Shown piece by piece: positions 8,357 through 17,495 of a DNA stretch of 17,495 nt (position 1 is its first letter; each line of letters opens with the position of its first letter). The stretch spans positions 1 through 17,495 of the forward strand of contig JAJOHG010000479.1 of assembly GCA_021029095.1 (NCBI GenBank), given 5' to 3'. The stretch is from Phellopilus nigrolimitatus (taxonomy: Eukaryota > Basidiomycota > Agaricomycetes > Hymenochaetales > Hymenochaetaceae). The notes beneath the pieces were generated by a model. The model searched no databases. It worked only from the letters and a program-made list of their open reading frames with translations, and had not been told where the DNA came from. The position numbers and the translations under genes are program-made.

Positions 8357-9147
8357 TGTTTTTCGTTCTTTCGAGAATTTGCTGAGGGGGTGCGGGGGGT
8401 GGGGGCGGAAGCAGCGGCTGATGGGCTCTGCTGGCGATGGAGGGAGGTGTGAGCGAGCAGCACGGCCCTTTTGTAGTGCAAAAGCCTCGAGGAAAATGAT
8501 ATTTAGCGCAAGCCTGTAATAATGCAGGGACTGCAGGGACTCGGCAGCCGAGGAACCGCCGACAGAATGCAGCGTCTAAACCCTCCGTTTGTTCGCCACG
8601 CGATCGTCCCGTTCCGCTCAGGGTCCATGTCCGTTACCCCGCGTCACTTTCTACAAGTCGCGGCCCCAAGCGTCGCACGCTCATTGGCAATTCATCCCCT
8701 TCTGCAAATACAAATGCGTACCAATCTGACTATGTATTTGACCGCACAGCATGCACTATTCTGTATACAGTGCACAAAACGCACGAAAAGGTTTCTCGGA
8801 TCTTGGCCTTCTTTTATTTATCTGTCTATCTGCAACGGCGGTTACATGACTCAGAGTTCAAGCGCGGTCTCCCCTTGCCCGAGCGCATTACCAGACAGAG
8901 CGTGCACCTGCCGCTGTCAGATCTTCACGACCTTCACGCGCTTCCCGCAGGACACGCAAGCAAATCAGATGACTCCGCGTTCTTTGAACCTGTGAACATT
9001 ATAAAGATTAACAACGGATATGCGATGCGAAACTAACTCACCTGCCACCAGCGATCTCCCAAAGTATTATCTTGGTATATAGACGGCCGAGTTTTCGGGT
9101 CAAAACAGTTACTCAATTCGGCTAGAAGACGACGGTATCCACAAAAG

Positions 9148-9156
9148 TATATAAAA
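9148..9156 (+). promoter_or_regulatory. TATA box-like TATATAAAA
   Basis: A textbook TATATAAAA is followed about 20-60 bases later by a C/T-rich leader-like tract (9158-9215), the layout of strongly expressed basidiomycete promoters. The first ATG downstream in good context (9241) is closed by a stop after four codons, so no gene can be attached to it. Confidence 0.4.
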
Positions 9157-9559
9157 CTCAGTCCAACACTCCAAGATCCATTCCTTCCCCCATTGACTGT
9201 TTGGCACCCTTCTTCATTCAAAAGGAGCGCAGTAGGGTACCATGATCAAGACATAGACAAAACCTGGAGTGCGGTCAAAAAGCCTTTGGTTGCATGGACA
9301 GCTTGACATAAAGTTCAGGCAATGTAAGCAGGCGATACTCGGGTTAACCAAGGTGTCAACAGCATTGAATGAGACTCCAGTGATAAGCTCCATCGACTGT
9401 CATCTTGAGGAATTTCTGCCACAAACGCCGTGCGCGTTACAGCTGCGGAAGTCGACATGTAAGGTCATGCGACAGCCCGCCGAAAATCTTTCGTCAGGTG
9501 CGATCGCGCACCCGTCCGATATCGAAATGAGCGCGTGAAGCAGACGAAATTATAGTTCC

Positions 9560-9581
9560 GGTTAATCATTGGTTAATCATT
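9560..9581. repeat. 11-bp direct repeat GGTTAATCATT x2
   Basis: Two exact adjacent copies (9560-9570 and 9571-9581). Could be a duplicated factor site or simple slippage. Confidence 0.8.
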
Positions 9582-10041
9582 GGCACGGAGCGTTCGGCGC
9601 GTCGACTGCACTCGGACTTGCTTAGAACTTCAGCAACGCTTGGGGAAGGCGGGTGTTGTGAAAGGGTACAGCGTCGCACCAAGTCCCGAGGAAATCCACT
9701 AAGTAAAACCGGAAGACAGCCTGGTTCGAAGTAGTCGCAGAGTATTAAGAATCAAAACATCTTCAGGCCCGGCGCAATCAAAAGAGCGAGTACCAGTCAG
9801 TGCGTGATTCGTCAGCGCTTCAGCTTCTCCAGACAGGAGTGAAGTGGGGAAGACGCAGGACAGATAATCGTCTCGAGATCGGCGCCCTTCACTCAATTGC
9901 GATGTGACGGGTATAGGAAAGCCGAAACTCTGTCCGGTCCCTGGAAGAAAAGCGCGCGCGGGAGACACCTGAGTCCAAAAGAAAGCGGGAGAAGGCATAG
10001 ACATGGTCTCGTGCATCTCGTGAGTCACCGTGCACCCTGTG

Positions 10042-10068
10042 CATTCAGTACATTCAGTTCATTCAGTT
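10042..10068. repeat. 9-bp tandem repeat CATTCAGT(A/T) x3
   Basis: Three adjacent copies, the first ending in A and the other two in T. It lies in non-coding sequence. No function is inferred. Confidence 0.8.
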
Positions 10069-11389
10069 CCTTACAGATGCGTTTTCACCCATCCGTCTCC
10101 GTCCGTCAATCATGTGGTTCCAGAAATAGCCGCGCCTGGCTTCCGTGCGCGCTTCGTGTCCCTGCAGAAGTCCGAGTCGATCAATTTTGAGACATTCGTC
10201 TGTGAAACGCTGCACCCCTTCTATCCATCAGGTCCGATAGGAGTTTACTGACAGATAGCAAAAGATCAATTCACCAAGACATGGCCGAGCTTTCACCGTA
10301 TTAAGTGCATGCTAAGATAGCAATTTCTTAGTATGAACGCCTTCCCGCAACACTGACAGAAAAAAACCAGAGCAAGTCTTCCTTCTTTCTGCAAGCGCGA
10401 GGGTAGACCCGGAAGAATGCCAGTCAAGTGAATGCCCGTTGCCAGTTCTCGGGTTGCGCACCGAACGCGAAGCAGAGTAGCAAACTTTATGGCGGCAGTA
10501 GGTAAGCAGAACACTGTAAAAACACGAGCAAAGGCTTCGACCTGCCTTGAGGAACGTCACGAGTGAGTCATCTGCGGAAACTCGTAAGTAGCCTTGAGAA
10601 AATCCATTATGATCGGTATTCTAGCGACAAGAGAAGTATTTGCAGATCACGTTGTTTGCATTGACTTGGGGAAACTTACGTGGCGGATGAGTAAAAAAAA
10701 TTGTCCGATACATTTTAAGACGTGCGGCAGCAGAAGTCAGGTCGTATGACTTGTTGGTGAAAAATACCCAACAATCTGTGCGAATGAACTCGAATGATCT
10801 GAACATGTGTATCAATCTGCATACCTTTCAAAGACGCGCTTATTCTCTTCCGGCTGATAGAGATGATTTGAACTTAGAAAATTTGCAATAGGCAGGCCAG
10901 GTAGGTAAAACGTGTCCGGGATACGTGCCCTGTATTGTAGGATAGGGGCGATAGTGGATTACTCGAAAAGGGCGGTCAAAATAAGCGAACTAACCAAAGG
11001 CAGGCAGGGACAGATGAACCCTTAATTAAAAAAATCAATTCCGTGAGGATAGCCCTAATCAAGAGTATTATACTATGGACCTGCGGCAAGACGATGTTAG
11101 CTGTGCGAATGGGACCCAGGAGCACCAGACGCTTACACTGCAGAACTTAACACGAGGTGTGGCACTTCCGAAGTACAGTATTAAAATTAAGGCTTGAAGT
11201 AAACTTTCCATGAGGGATCAACAAGCGTCCGTGCCGTTTAGATGCGGGTGGCAGATGTGAATGTCATGAGAACGAGCTTGAGAGCGCGTTGCTCAAGCCG
11301 GCCGATGTAAGTGATTGCAGAAGTCAGGAGCAATATAGGGGCTGGTGGGGATTTCAAAAGTCCGTCGATGTGGAGAGGCTATGGCCGAA

Positions 11390-13399
11390 CTAAGTCCCCA
11401 CATAACGGGAGTACGAATCCCAGGAAGGCCCTTCAGCAGGCGATAATGGCCTCCAAGGTTCCACAATCTCGTCGGTATCGTTCGCCGTGAGCGGTGCTGG
11501 ACGGAGGCTATTGTCGTCGTTGTCGTCGTCGATGGCTGCACGTTGGCTTCTTCGTCCGCTGCTGTCGAACTGATCGACACTCGTCATGATCTGTTCCGCT
11601 ATGCCTTTCATGGCCCAGCTGTCGTCATCCTTGTCATCATCCTCATTCGTGGCCTCGACCCAGCCATTTGATTCCGGCTCATTGAACAAGCGGTTCAATA
11701 CCTCGATGTTCACTCGAGAAGTGCCGCCACGTTCGCGATCGCGTCTCCGTGTGCGAACTGTGAGGGCCCCGTCATCGCCGTCCTTCTCTCGGGCCCAATC
11801 GCACGTTTTCATCAAGACTTCCCGTTCCTCTGCATTCCTCAGGAAACCCTCGAGCTCGCCTTCGGCAAATAGTTCCTCGTCTGCAATCTCTTCTACGGAT
11901 TTCTCCGCTGCCAGAAGCTGCAGGCGGGTCGGAGGGTGCTTGAAGGAAGGCGAATCGGTAGTGAGGAGGTGAGAAGCGACGTCAAGCGACGGGGCCGCAT
12001 CGTTCTGAGCCTTTTTGGACGAGCTCGCTGGTAGATGCAACGGAGAAAGAAGGAACTGGGACACGTCATCAATATGACGCGTCTTTCGACGCTTCCGAGG
12101 CCGCAAGGGCTGCGATGTCGACGCTTCGTCGGTTCTCTGGAGGTCAACTTCGCTACTTGAGCTGATCTCGGAAGAACTCACAGATTCGACTTCATCGTCG
12201 GGTGCGCTCAACGGCTCCGAAGCTTCAAGTTTCGCTCTCCACACACCCGCCTGAAACTGCACCACGTCCTTCAAGCACCTGGCAACGACGACTCTCTTTG
12301 CAACCTTTGACGTCGCCTTTCTACCACCTAAATCCCCAGAGTCCGCTAGCCAAGGGACACTAGCGGCCCATCCTTCTATCTGCTCGTAGATAGTCTTGTA
12401 ACGCCGCATAACCAGATCCTTACTAACCCCGAACCGCATCCCCAACGCTTTCGCAAGGTCCCCGCAGTGTGGCAAGGAGCTTAACACCTCGCCCTCAAGA
12501 GCAAGGATATAGATCGCACAAGCAGTGGGAGGAGATGGTACATGTGTTAGGAGACCCGATCGGGAAATGAGTTCCGAAAGCGACAGAGCGGAGCGAAGTG
12601 CGGTGGGAAGATGAATTGTCTTGAGAACCTTAGTAAGATTTGGGGGTAAAGAGGGTGAGCACCCGGCGAGCATTTCAACGATCTGCTTCTGAAGGGCAGG
12701 AAAATGCCAGCTGGGGTCCACCGATGTTAGCTTGACTTCAAGAAGGGCGACGACCATTGTGAAGGTGCGAGCAAGAGCAACAGGGGTTTCATCCAGGAGA
12801 TACTGACGTCAAGAGAACATTAATTTCGATGCTTCTATGACTCGTTGGTACCACGAGGAGACACATACCGCAATATCTTTAATAGTTTCGCCTTTTTGGC
12901 CTTCACGAAGAGCAATCGCAAGGGAAGCTCCAGACACGAGTCGCGCTTTTTTCCCATAGCGAAATCGACCTTTCTCCATAGCCAACTCGAAAAGGTAGAG
13001 CGCTCGAGTGGATAAAGCTGGATGTCCGATCCTTTTTGCTAAAGCCTCGGTGTATTGACGCATGGAAATCTGCAGTGAATATTAGGAAGAACTCAATTGA
13101 GTTGCCGCAATTCTTTTGAACGGGGATCGTGCAGCACGTACCTTGTTCCTCTCCGCGGCCGCCAACTTCCCCTGACCGGCTAAATCCCACCCGCTAGCGC
13201 TGCGGAAGCTCTTGAGAGTCGAGCGAGACTGAAAGGCAAGGACATAATGGTCCTTGCCGTCGTCCGCAGGGTCAATATGGGAGTCGAGGAGAACTTGAGA
13301 GGGGTCCTGGAGAGTGCCGCAGCCCGTACAGACAGCTGACCCCGCATCGCTATCCCACACGAACTCTTCGCCGCATTCGCCGCACTTATCGGACCTCAT
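11390..13399 (-). CDS. TFIIB-like transcription factor, probable Brf1-type TFIIIB subunit
   Basis: Proposed minus-strand exons are 13399-13142, 13069-12869 and 12802-11390 (623 aa), with both introns in phase 0. Residues 6-27 form a zinc ribbon, C6-x2-C9-x14-C24-x2-C27, within KCGECGEEFVWDSDAGSAVC. Residues about 90-330 read as two cyclin-like repeats (HPALSTRALYLFELAMEKG, LLDETPVALARTF, then PSPPTACAIYILALEGEV and KALGMRFGVSKDLVMRRYK), the TFIIB core layout. The C-terminal half is acidic and disordered with basic patches (RPRKRRKTRH) and a helical block EEIADEELFAEGELEGFLRN. Length and the long acidic tail fit Brf1, the TFIIIB subunit that recruits RNA polymerase III, rather than TFIIB (about 320-350 aa). 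The ribbon is divergent and I see no unambiguous Brf1 homology block II, so Rrn7-like or other TFIIB paralogues remain possible. Its start lies 311 bases from that of trehalose phosphorylase, divergently. Confidence 0.78.
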
Positions 13400-13540
13400 G
13401 GAGGAGGCCGAAGACCAAGGACGACGACCAAGTCCGAATCAAACTCTCCTATATCTTCCAGGTATCTTCGAGATGGTCGGCCGTCAAGCGAACTGAATCG
13501 TTCGTTCGCGCGTGCGCGTAAGAGTGGCGTCAAGTTGCCT

Positions 13541-13550
13541 TTTATAGATA
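13541..13550 (+). promoter_or_regulatory. TATA-like element upstream of trehalose phosphorylase
   Basis: TTTATAGATA lies about 160 bases before the ATG at 13711. If it sets the start site about 30 bases downstream, transcripts would begin near 13575, before an in-frame ATG at 13585. The element lies in the 311-base divergent gap shared with the Brf1-like gene. Confidence 0.35.
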
Positions 13551-13710
13551 GGCTGGACTCCGAAAGTCGACTTTGGGAAGCTGTATGATACGCCTTCATA
13601 AATGCTCCCTATGGCGCATCAGCGGTTTCCCTCTCCCCACTCTCCTGTCTGCCGTCACGGTACATCGCAGACACTTCTCTCTTGTTGCATACAGCCATTT
13701 TACTCAGAAC

Positions 13711-16470
13711 ATGGCACCACACAAGAATGCCGAGTTCGTGTCCGTCACGTCTGGCGAGTCCCTGCGGCGCAGGCTCTCCAGCGTGTCTGGCGACAAACCC
13801 GTCGTAACCGGCTTCACAAGCTTGACAGTCAGTGCACAACATTAACTCCTTGTATATCTTATTTTGAACTTGTCGACTGCAGTCTATGTGGGCCGGCATT
13901 GCTGGAAGTCCTGCTCCCAACGAAGGCGGCTTCGAAGTCTCAATCTCCATCCACGACTCCGTGTACAATACCGACTTCGCATCTACCATGATTCCGTTTA
14001 CACCCGGAAAGGCCTCTGCTAGTGCTGAGCAAATTGAAAGTCACATCATTGATGCCTTGCGCAAATTTTCCTCTGAGCATCTCTGCAAGTTCCTGGGTGC
14101 TGGTGTAACGCTTTCTCTTATCAAGGAGGTGAGAATTAGTGTATGCGTATCTCACGAGAAGCATTTGACGCGAGCGTTGTTGTCTTCAGGCACCTAATTT
14201 GTGCACCCGTCTTTGGCTGGAGATGGACATTGTTCCAATTGTATGTATTTTTTCCTTCTTTGAATTCATAAAAAAAAAGTCGCAGCGCTGACTTCACGAA
14301 TCCGCAGGTGTTTAACATCAAGCCGTACCATACAGAAAGTCTGACGCGGCCGCACATTAAACACCGCATTCCCTCCGCGACCAATAGCATGATTAACTCT
14401 CAGCTGCAGTCTGGAGCCGAGACGCCGACATTCTTAGCCGTTACTGGCGGCTCTGCAGGTGCTGCTGGTCTGCAAGCAGGAGTGACGGGCAAGCTGCCAA
14501 TCATGCGCACGCTTGACGAACAGGCGGACTCAGCGGCACGCAAGTGCCTTATGTACTACGGCCCTGGAAATAACCCACGTTTGACCATTGGCCCGAGGAA
14601 CCAGGTCACCGTCGATGCTGCAGGAAAGATACACCTGATCGACGACCTGGAAGAGTACGAGAAGACAGTAGGCTCAGGCACTTGGAACGCGGTGAACAAA
14701 TTTGCGGATGAGCTGAGGGAAAAGAAAATCAAGATAGGCTTCTTCTCTTCCACTCCCCAAGGAGGTTCGTTGTCTGCTATTTTTCTACTTTTCTAAAATT
14801 GTATCTCATCGCTCCTTTCAGGCGGAGTCGCACTCGTAAGCCGACTATACTGACGTCATTCCGAAAAAGGTTAATCCTTAATAATCTTATGTAAGATGCG
14901 ACACGCGCTTATTCGGTTCCTGAATCTTTTGGACGTCGATGCCGCGTGGTATGATTTAGTTTCACCAGAACAATGAGCTCAGTAGCTGACAACCTCGTAG
15001 GTACGTTCCGAACCCATCTCCGAGTGTGTTCAGGACGACGAAGAACAACCACAATATCCTTCAGGGTGTCGCTGCACCCGACTTGCGCCTCACCAAGGAG
15101 GCTAAGGACAACTTCAACCAGTGGATCTACAAGAACGGCCTGCGCTGGACTGCAGACGGTGGGCCCCTTGCCCCAGGTGGCGTTGATGTTGCATTCATCG
15201 GTAGGCTACGTGCTTAATGAATTGTGCTTGTCATGATTTGACTATCTGGTTGGGAACAGACGATCCGCAGATGCCCGGTCTCATCCCGATGATCAAAAAG
15301 AGCAGGCCCGGACTGCCTATCGTTTATCGTTCGCATATTGAGATCCGTAGCGACTTGACAAGCATCAAAGGCTCACCTCAGGAAGAAGTCTGGGAGTACC
15401 TTTGGAAGAATATCCAACTGGCCGATCTGTTCATCTCTCATCCGGTGAGCAAGTTTGTGCCGACAGACGTGCCAATGGAGAAAGTTGCTCTTCTGGGCGC
15501 TGCCACTGATTTGTGAGTGCTGTAAAATATGCGATGCAAGCCGCCCACTAACCACATCGGTAAAGCCTTGATGGCCTCAACAAAGAGCTAGCGCCCTGGG
15601 ACTCGCAATTTTATATGGGAGAATTCCGCAGCCTCTGTGTGAAGGAAAGAGTAAATGAGCTCAAATGGCCGGAACGGGACTACATTATTCAGGTTGCGCG
15701 CTTCGACCCGTCCAAGGGTATTCCGAACGTCGTCGATTCCTACTACAAGTTCCGCAAGCTGCTGGAAGGCAAGGTTGAAGCCGAGGACGCTCCGCAATTA
15801 CTAATTTGTGGACACGGCGCCGTCGATGACCCTGACGCTAGCATCATCTACGATCAAGTGATCATGCTTGTGAATAGTGAACCTTACAAGGAATACGCAA
15901 ATGATGTCGTTGCTATGAGGTTGCCCCCAAGTGATCAGCGTACGTTCATGAATGCGATCTCAGAGAGAATTCACTAATTTATTTTATTTTATATCTTTTT
16001 TCTCCGTTGTTTCCGCAGTCCTTAACGCATTAATGCAGAACGCAAAGATCGCTCTTCAGCTCTCGACTCGCGAGGGTTTCGAGGTAAAGGTCTCTGAAGC
16101 GCTGCACGCTGGTAAGCCCGTCGTCGCCTGCCGCACGGGTGGAATTCCCCTGCAGATAGAGCACGGCAAGTCCGGCTACCTCTGCGAGCCGGGAGACAAT
16201 GCTGCTGTTGCGCAGCACTTGTTCAACCTGTATACGGACAAGAAGCTGTACGCTACAGTGAGCGAGTACGCGCGCACGCATGTCTCGGACGAGGTCGGAA
16301 CGGTCGGCAATGCTGCTGCCTGGCTGTACCTCGCGGCGGTTTTGACCCGCGGCACGAAGCTGAAGCCCAATGGCGCGTGGCTCAACGACTTGCTCCGAGC
16401 GGAGGCGGGTGAACCCTACCAGCCCGGCGAACCGAAGCTTCCTCGCGAGGGTCTTGTTGTCCACGCCTAG
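13711..16470 (+). CDS. Trehalose phosphorylase (retaining, GT4 family), ten exons
   Basis: Proposed exons are 13711-13827, 13883-14128, 14190-14240, 14308-14764, 14822-14835, 14896-14948, 15001-15200, 15260-15512, 15566-15939 and 16019-16470, giving 738 aa. The enzyme reversibly converts trehalose plus phosphate to glucose 1-phosphate and glucose with retention, in the cytosol. It resembles mushroom trehalose phosphorylases (about 730 aa) throughout: FEVSISIHDSVYNTDFAS, KFLGAGVTL, TLDEQADSAARKCLMY, NQVTVDAAGKIHLIDDLEEY, KIGFFSSTPQGGGVAL, PLAPGGVDVAFIDDPQMPG and IVYRSHIEIR. GT4 donor-site features are present: R509 and K514 in QVARFDPSKGIPNVV, and the EX7E motif E607-E615 in REGFEVKVSEAL. The Neurospora relative is clock-controlled gene ccg-9. 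Exon 5 is only 14 nt (encoding the GGVAL join). Introns are 52-79 nt. An in-frame ATG at 13585 could add 42 residues. The region around residue 190 (SAGAAGLQAGVTGKL) is a variable linker in the family. Confidence 0.97.
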
Positions 16471-17356
16471 ATGCGAGTGGTCGATCTAGTGCATAGGTAA
16501 GATCTCATTTTAAAGCTCGATGAGAACATTGTATAAGTACAGCGAGCCACAATTCTCTGTACCGCAGTTAGACGAATTTTGCGTCTTACCCAACTCATTG
16601 TAAAATTGTACCATTGTAACAAAAGATTTGTTTGAGGTTTCGTAGCATAGACTTTATTTAGTCTTCTGCGTAGATTTCGATCGAATAAGGATGACCGTGT
16701 ACCTCGCCCATTTGTAAGGGAGAACTCGCGCTTCTGACATTTTTTCTCCCTTATATGATCAACGCACGTTAGTATTTATGTAAGGTTTAAGGTTTGTTCT
16801 CGACGCGTCTTGCTGTCCAGAACATTTTTATACAGTACTTACCGTACGCCTTGAGCACAGGTTTTTCACCATCAGTAAAGGCAGTGCGATCTACAGCCGC
16901 ATGTCTATTCACTGTATTCTAAAACAAGCAATTGCAGCGTATCTAGATTGGAGAAACAGAAAATTCTTCAGCCCGTATATGTAACTTACATGTGATCGAG
17001 ATGTGGAATTGATGACGTGCCAAATTTCACTAAACTCTTTGTCTCTCCTGAAATACTGGTAGTAGCAGTAGAAGGAGGGACGCAGAACCCATCAAGTAGT
17101 TGCGATTGTATCAGTTTGTCTCGGAACGAATTATGCGATGACTTAGCTTGAGATAAACTACGCTCCCGCATATTATCACGTATGCCTCTTGCAAGGATAC
17201 AAAGACTTAATGAGATCGATTAAAGCAAGCCCATATATAGGTTGAAGGAGACACTTAGACATTTGGAAGCTTCTAAACAGAGGCGGTCAAAGCTGTGTGG
17301 CGGTGGTCCAGCCACATTGCATAACACGCAAACAGCCGACGCGTCTCGGTGATAAA
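16471..17356. other. Intergenic region: 3' side of trehalose phosphorylase and upstream region of the next gene
   Basis: No supported gene is seen. The first part is AT-rich and presumably holds the 3' UTR. An ATATATA element at 17233-17239 may be the TATA box of the gene that starts at 17443. The minus-strand frame at 17171-16986 shows no domain. Confidence 0.5.
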
Positions 17357-17431
17357 ATGACGGTCGCGTCCATTTTTGCTCCTTCCTCCGCGTCTGAGAC
17401 TCCTGCCGTCGCTATCTCTTGCGCTCGCTAG
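17357..17431 (+). promoter_or_regulatory. Upstream ORF of 24 codons before the edge gene
   Basis: An ATG at 17357 opens a frame of 24 codons ending in TAG at 17429-17431, 11 bases before the ATG at 17443. If transcription starts about 30 bases after the ATATATA element at 17233, this is the first ATG of the message and would reduce or regulate translation of the main frame. It is in a different frame from the downstream ATG. Confidence 0.3.
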
Positions 17432-17442
17432 TTTTACTTAAA

Positions 17443-17495
17443 ATGGAAATCGACCTGCTCTCCCCTCAGATGCGCATGCGCACTGCCTCGAACAA
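17443..17495 (+). CDS. Start of a plus-strand gene, cut by the window edge
   Basis: ATG at 17443 in an A-rich favourable context (CTTAAAATGG) opens a frame that reads MEIDLLSPQMRMRTASN and runs off the window. It is preceded by a pyrimidine-rich leader and a TATA-like element. Seventeen residues are not enough to name a family. Confidence 0.4.
   Translation, partial: MEIDLLSPQMRMRTASN

Larger units (their letters stand above)
8357..11389. other. 3-kb stretch with no convincing gene
   Basis: I examined both strands. No frame shows a recognisable domain. There are isolated gene-like signals: a strong TATA motif with a pyrimidine-rich follow-up at 9148-9215 (plus), a consensus intron at 9041-8990 (minus) and another at about 10679-10627 (minus), and a 105-codon open frame at 10626-10312 (minus). 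None assembles into a supported protein. The stretch is less GC-rich than the flanking genes and could hold decayed genes, non-coding transcripts or unrecognised lineage-specific genes. Confidence 0.5.

Noticed and set aside
7780..8481. Long minus-strand frame of 233 codons, extremely rich in Arg, Thr and Pro
   Set aside because: It is a shadow of the very GC-rich repeat-like coding sequence of the 139-aa gene in another register; the composition is a frame artefact.
8916..8960. Minus-strand reading VSCGKRVKVVKI followed by a stop, resembling the end of a small zinc-binding protein
   Set aside because: A stop lies immediately upstream in that frame with no acceptor AG in between, so it cannot be joined to an exon.
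9719..9730. GGTTCGA motif resembling a tRNA B box
   Set aside because: No matching A box, acceptor stem or cloverleaf could be drawn around it.
9699..10028. 109-codon minus-strand frame with a Ser/Thr/Pro-rich product
   Set aside because: No recognisable domain, no supporting splice chain, and it overlaps simple repeats at its 5' end.

Overview
The window is nuclear DNA from a filamentous basidiomycete, most likely an Agaricomycete and plausibly a polypore (inference). Genes are split by many short introns (mostly 48-130 nt, GT-AG with short branch and acceptor signals). They face both ways and sit a few hundred bases apart. One product reads almost continuously like the retaining trehalose phosphorylases known from wood-decay mushrooms such as Grifola. 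There are no operons, Shine-Dalgarno sites, CRISPR arrays, or tRNA or rRNA genes that I can see. I rebuilt gene models by hand from splice signals, reading-frame phase and family resemblance. Exon coordinates are in the entries.

Layout, left to right. (1) Minus strand 139-1082: a five-exon gene of the basidiomycete DUF6593-like family, apparently with a one-base frameshift in its last exon. (2) Minus strand 1678-3287: a seven-exon BTB/POZ protein that includes 13-nt and 21-nt exons. (3) Plus strand 3412-5244: an F-box/leucine-rich-repeat-like protein, divergent from the BTB gene across a short shared promoter. (4) 5245-6548: no gene. It holds a cluster of GGGTC motifs, palindromes and a possible terminal inverted-repeat pair, read as a decayed hAT-like element. 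(5) Minus strand 6549-7600: a five-exon protein N-terminal glutamine amidohydrolase (NTAQ1/WDYHV family), in which the segment carrying the catalytic histidine is tandemly duplicated. (6) Minus strand 7937-8356: a small Pro/Ala-rich protein with a conserved-looking C-terminal tail. (7) 8357-11389: about 3 kb with no convincing gene. (8) Minus strand 11390-13399: a TFIIB-like protein (zinc ribbon plus two cyclin folds), best read as a Brf1-type TFIIIB subunit. (9) Plus strand 13711-16470: trehalose phosphorylase in ten exons, one only 14 nt long. (10) The right edge carries the first 17 codons of another plus-strand gene, preceded by a short upstream ORF.

The genes do not form an evident pathway. 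They are housekeeping functions (trehalose metabolism, Pol III transcription, N-degron processing) mixed with lineage-expanded families (F-box, BTB, DUF6593). The BTB/F-box pair and the Brf1-like/trehalose phosphorylase pair each share a divergent promoter. I found no convincing undescribed system. The most notable observations are the duplicated catalytic-histidine heptapeptide in the NTAQ1-type enzyme, the in-frame, acidic-residue-free N-terminal extension possible for trehalose phosphorylase, and the microexons.
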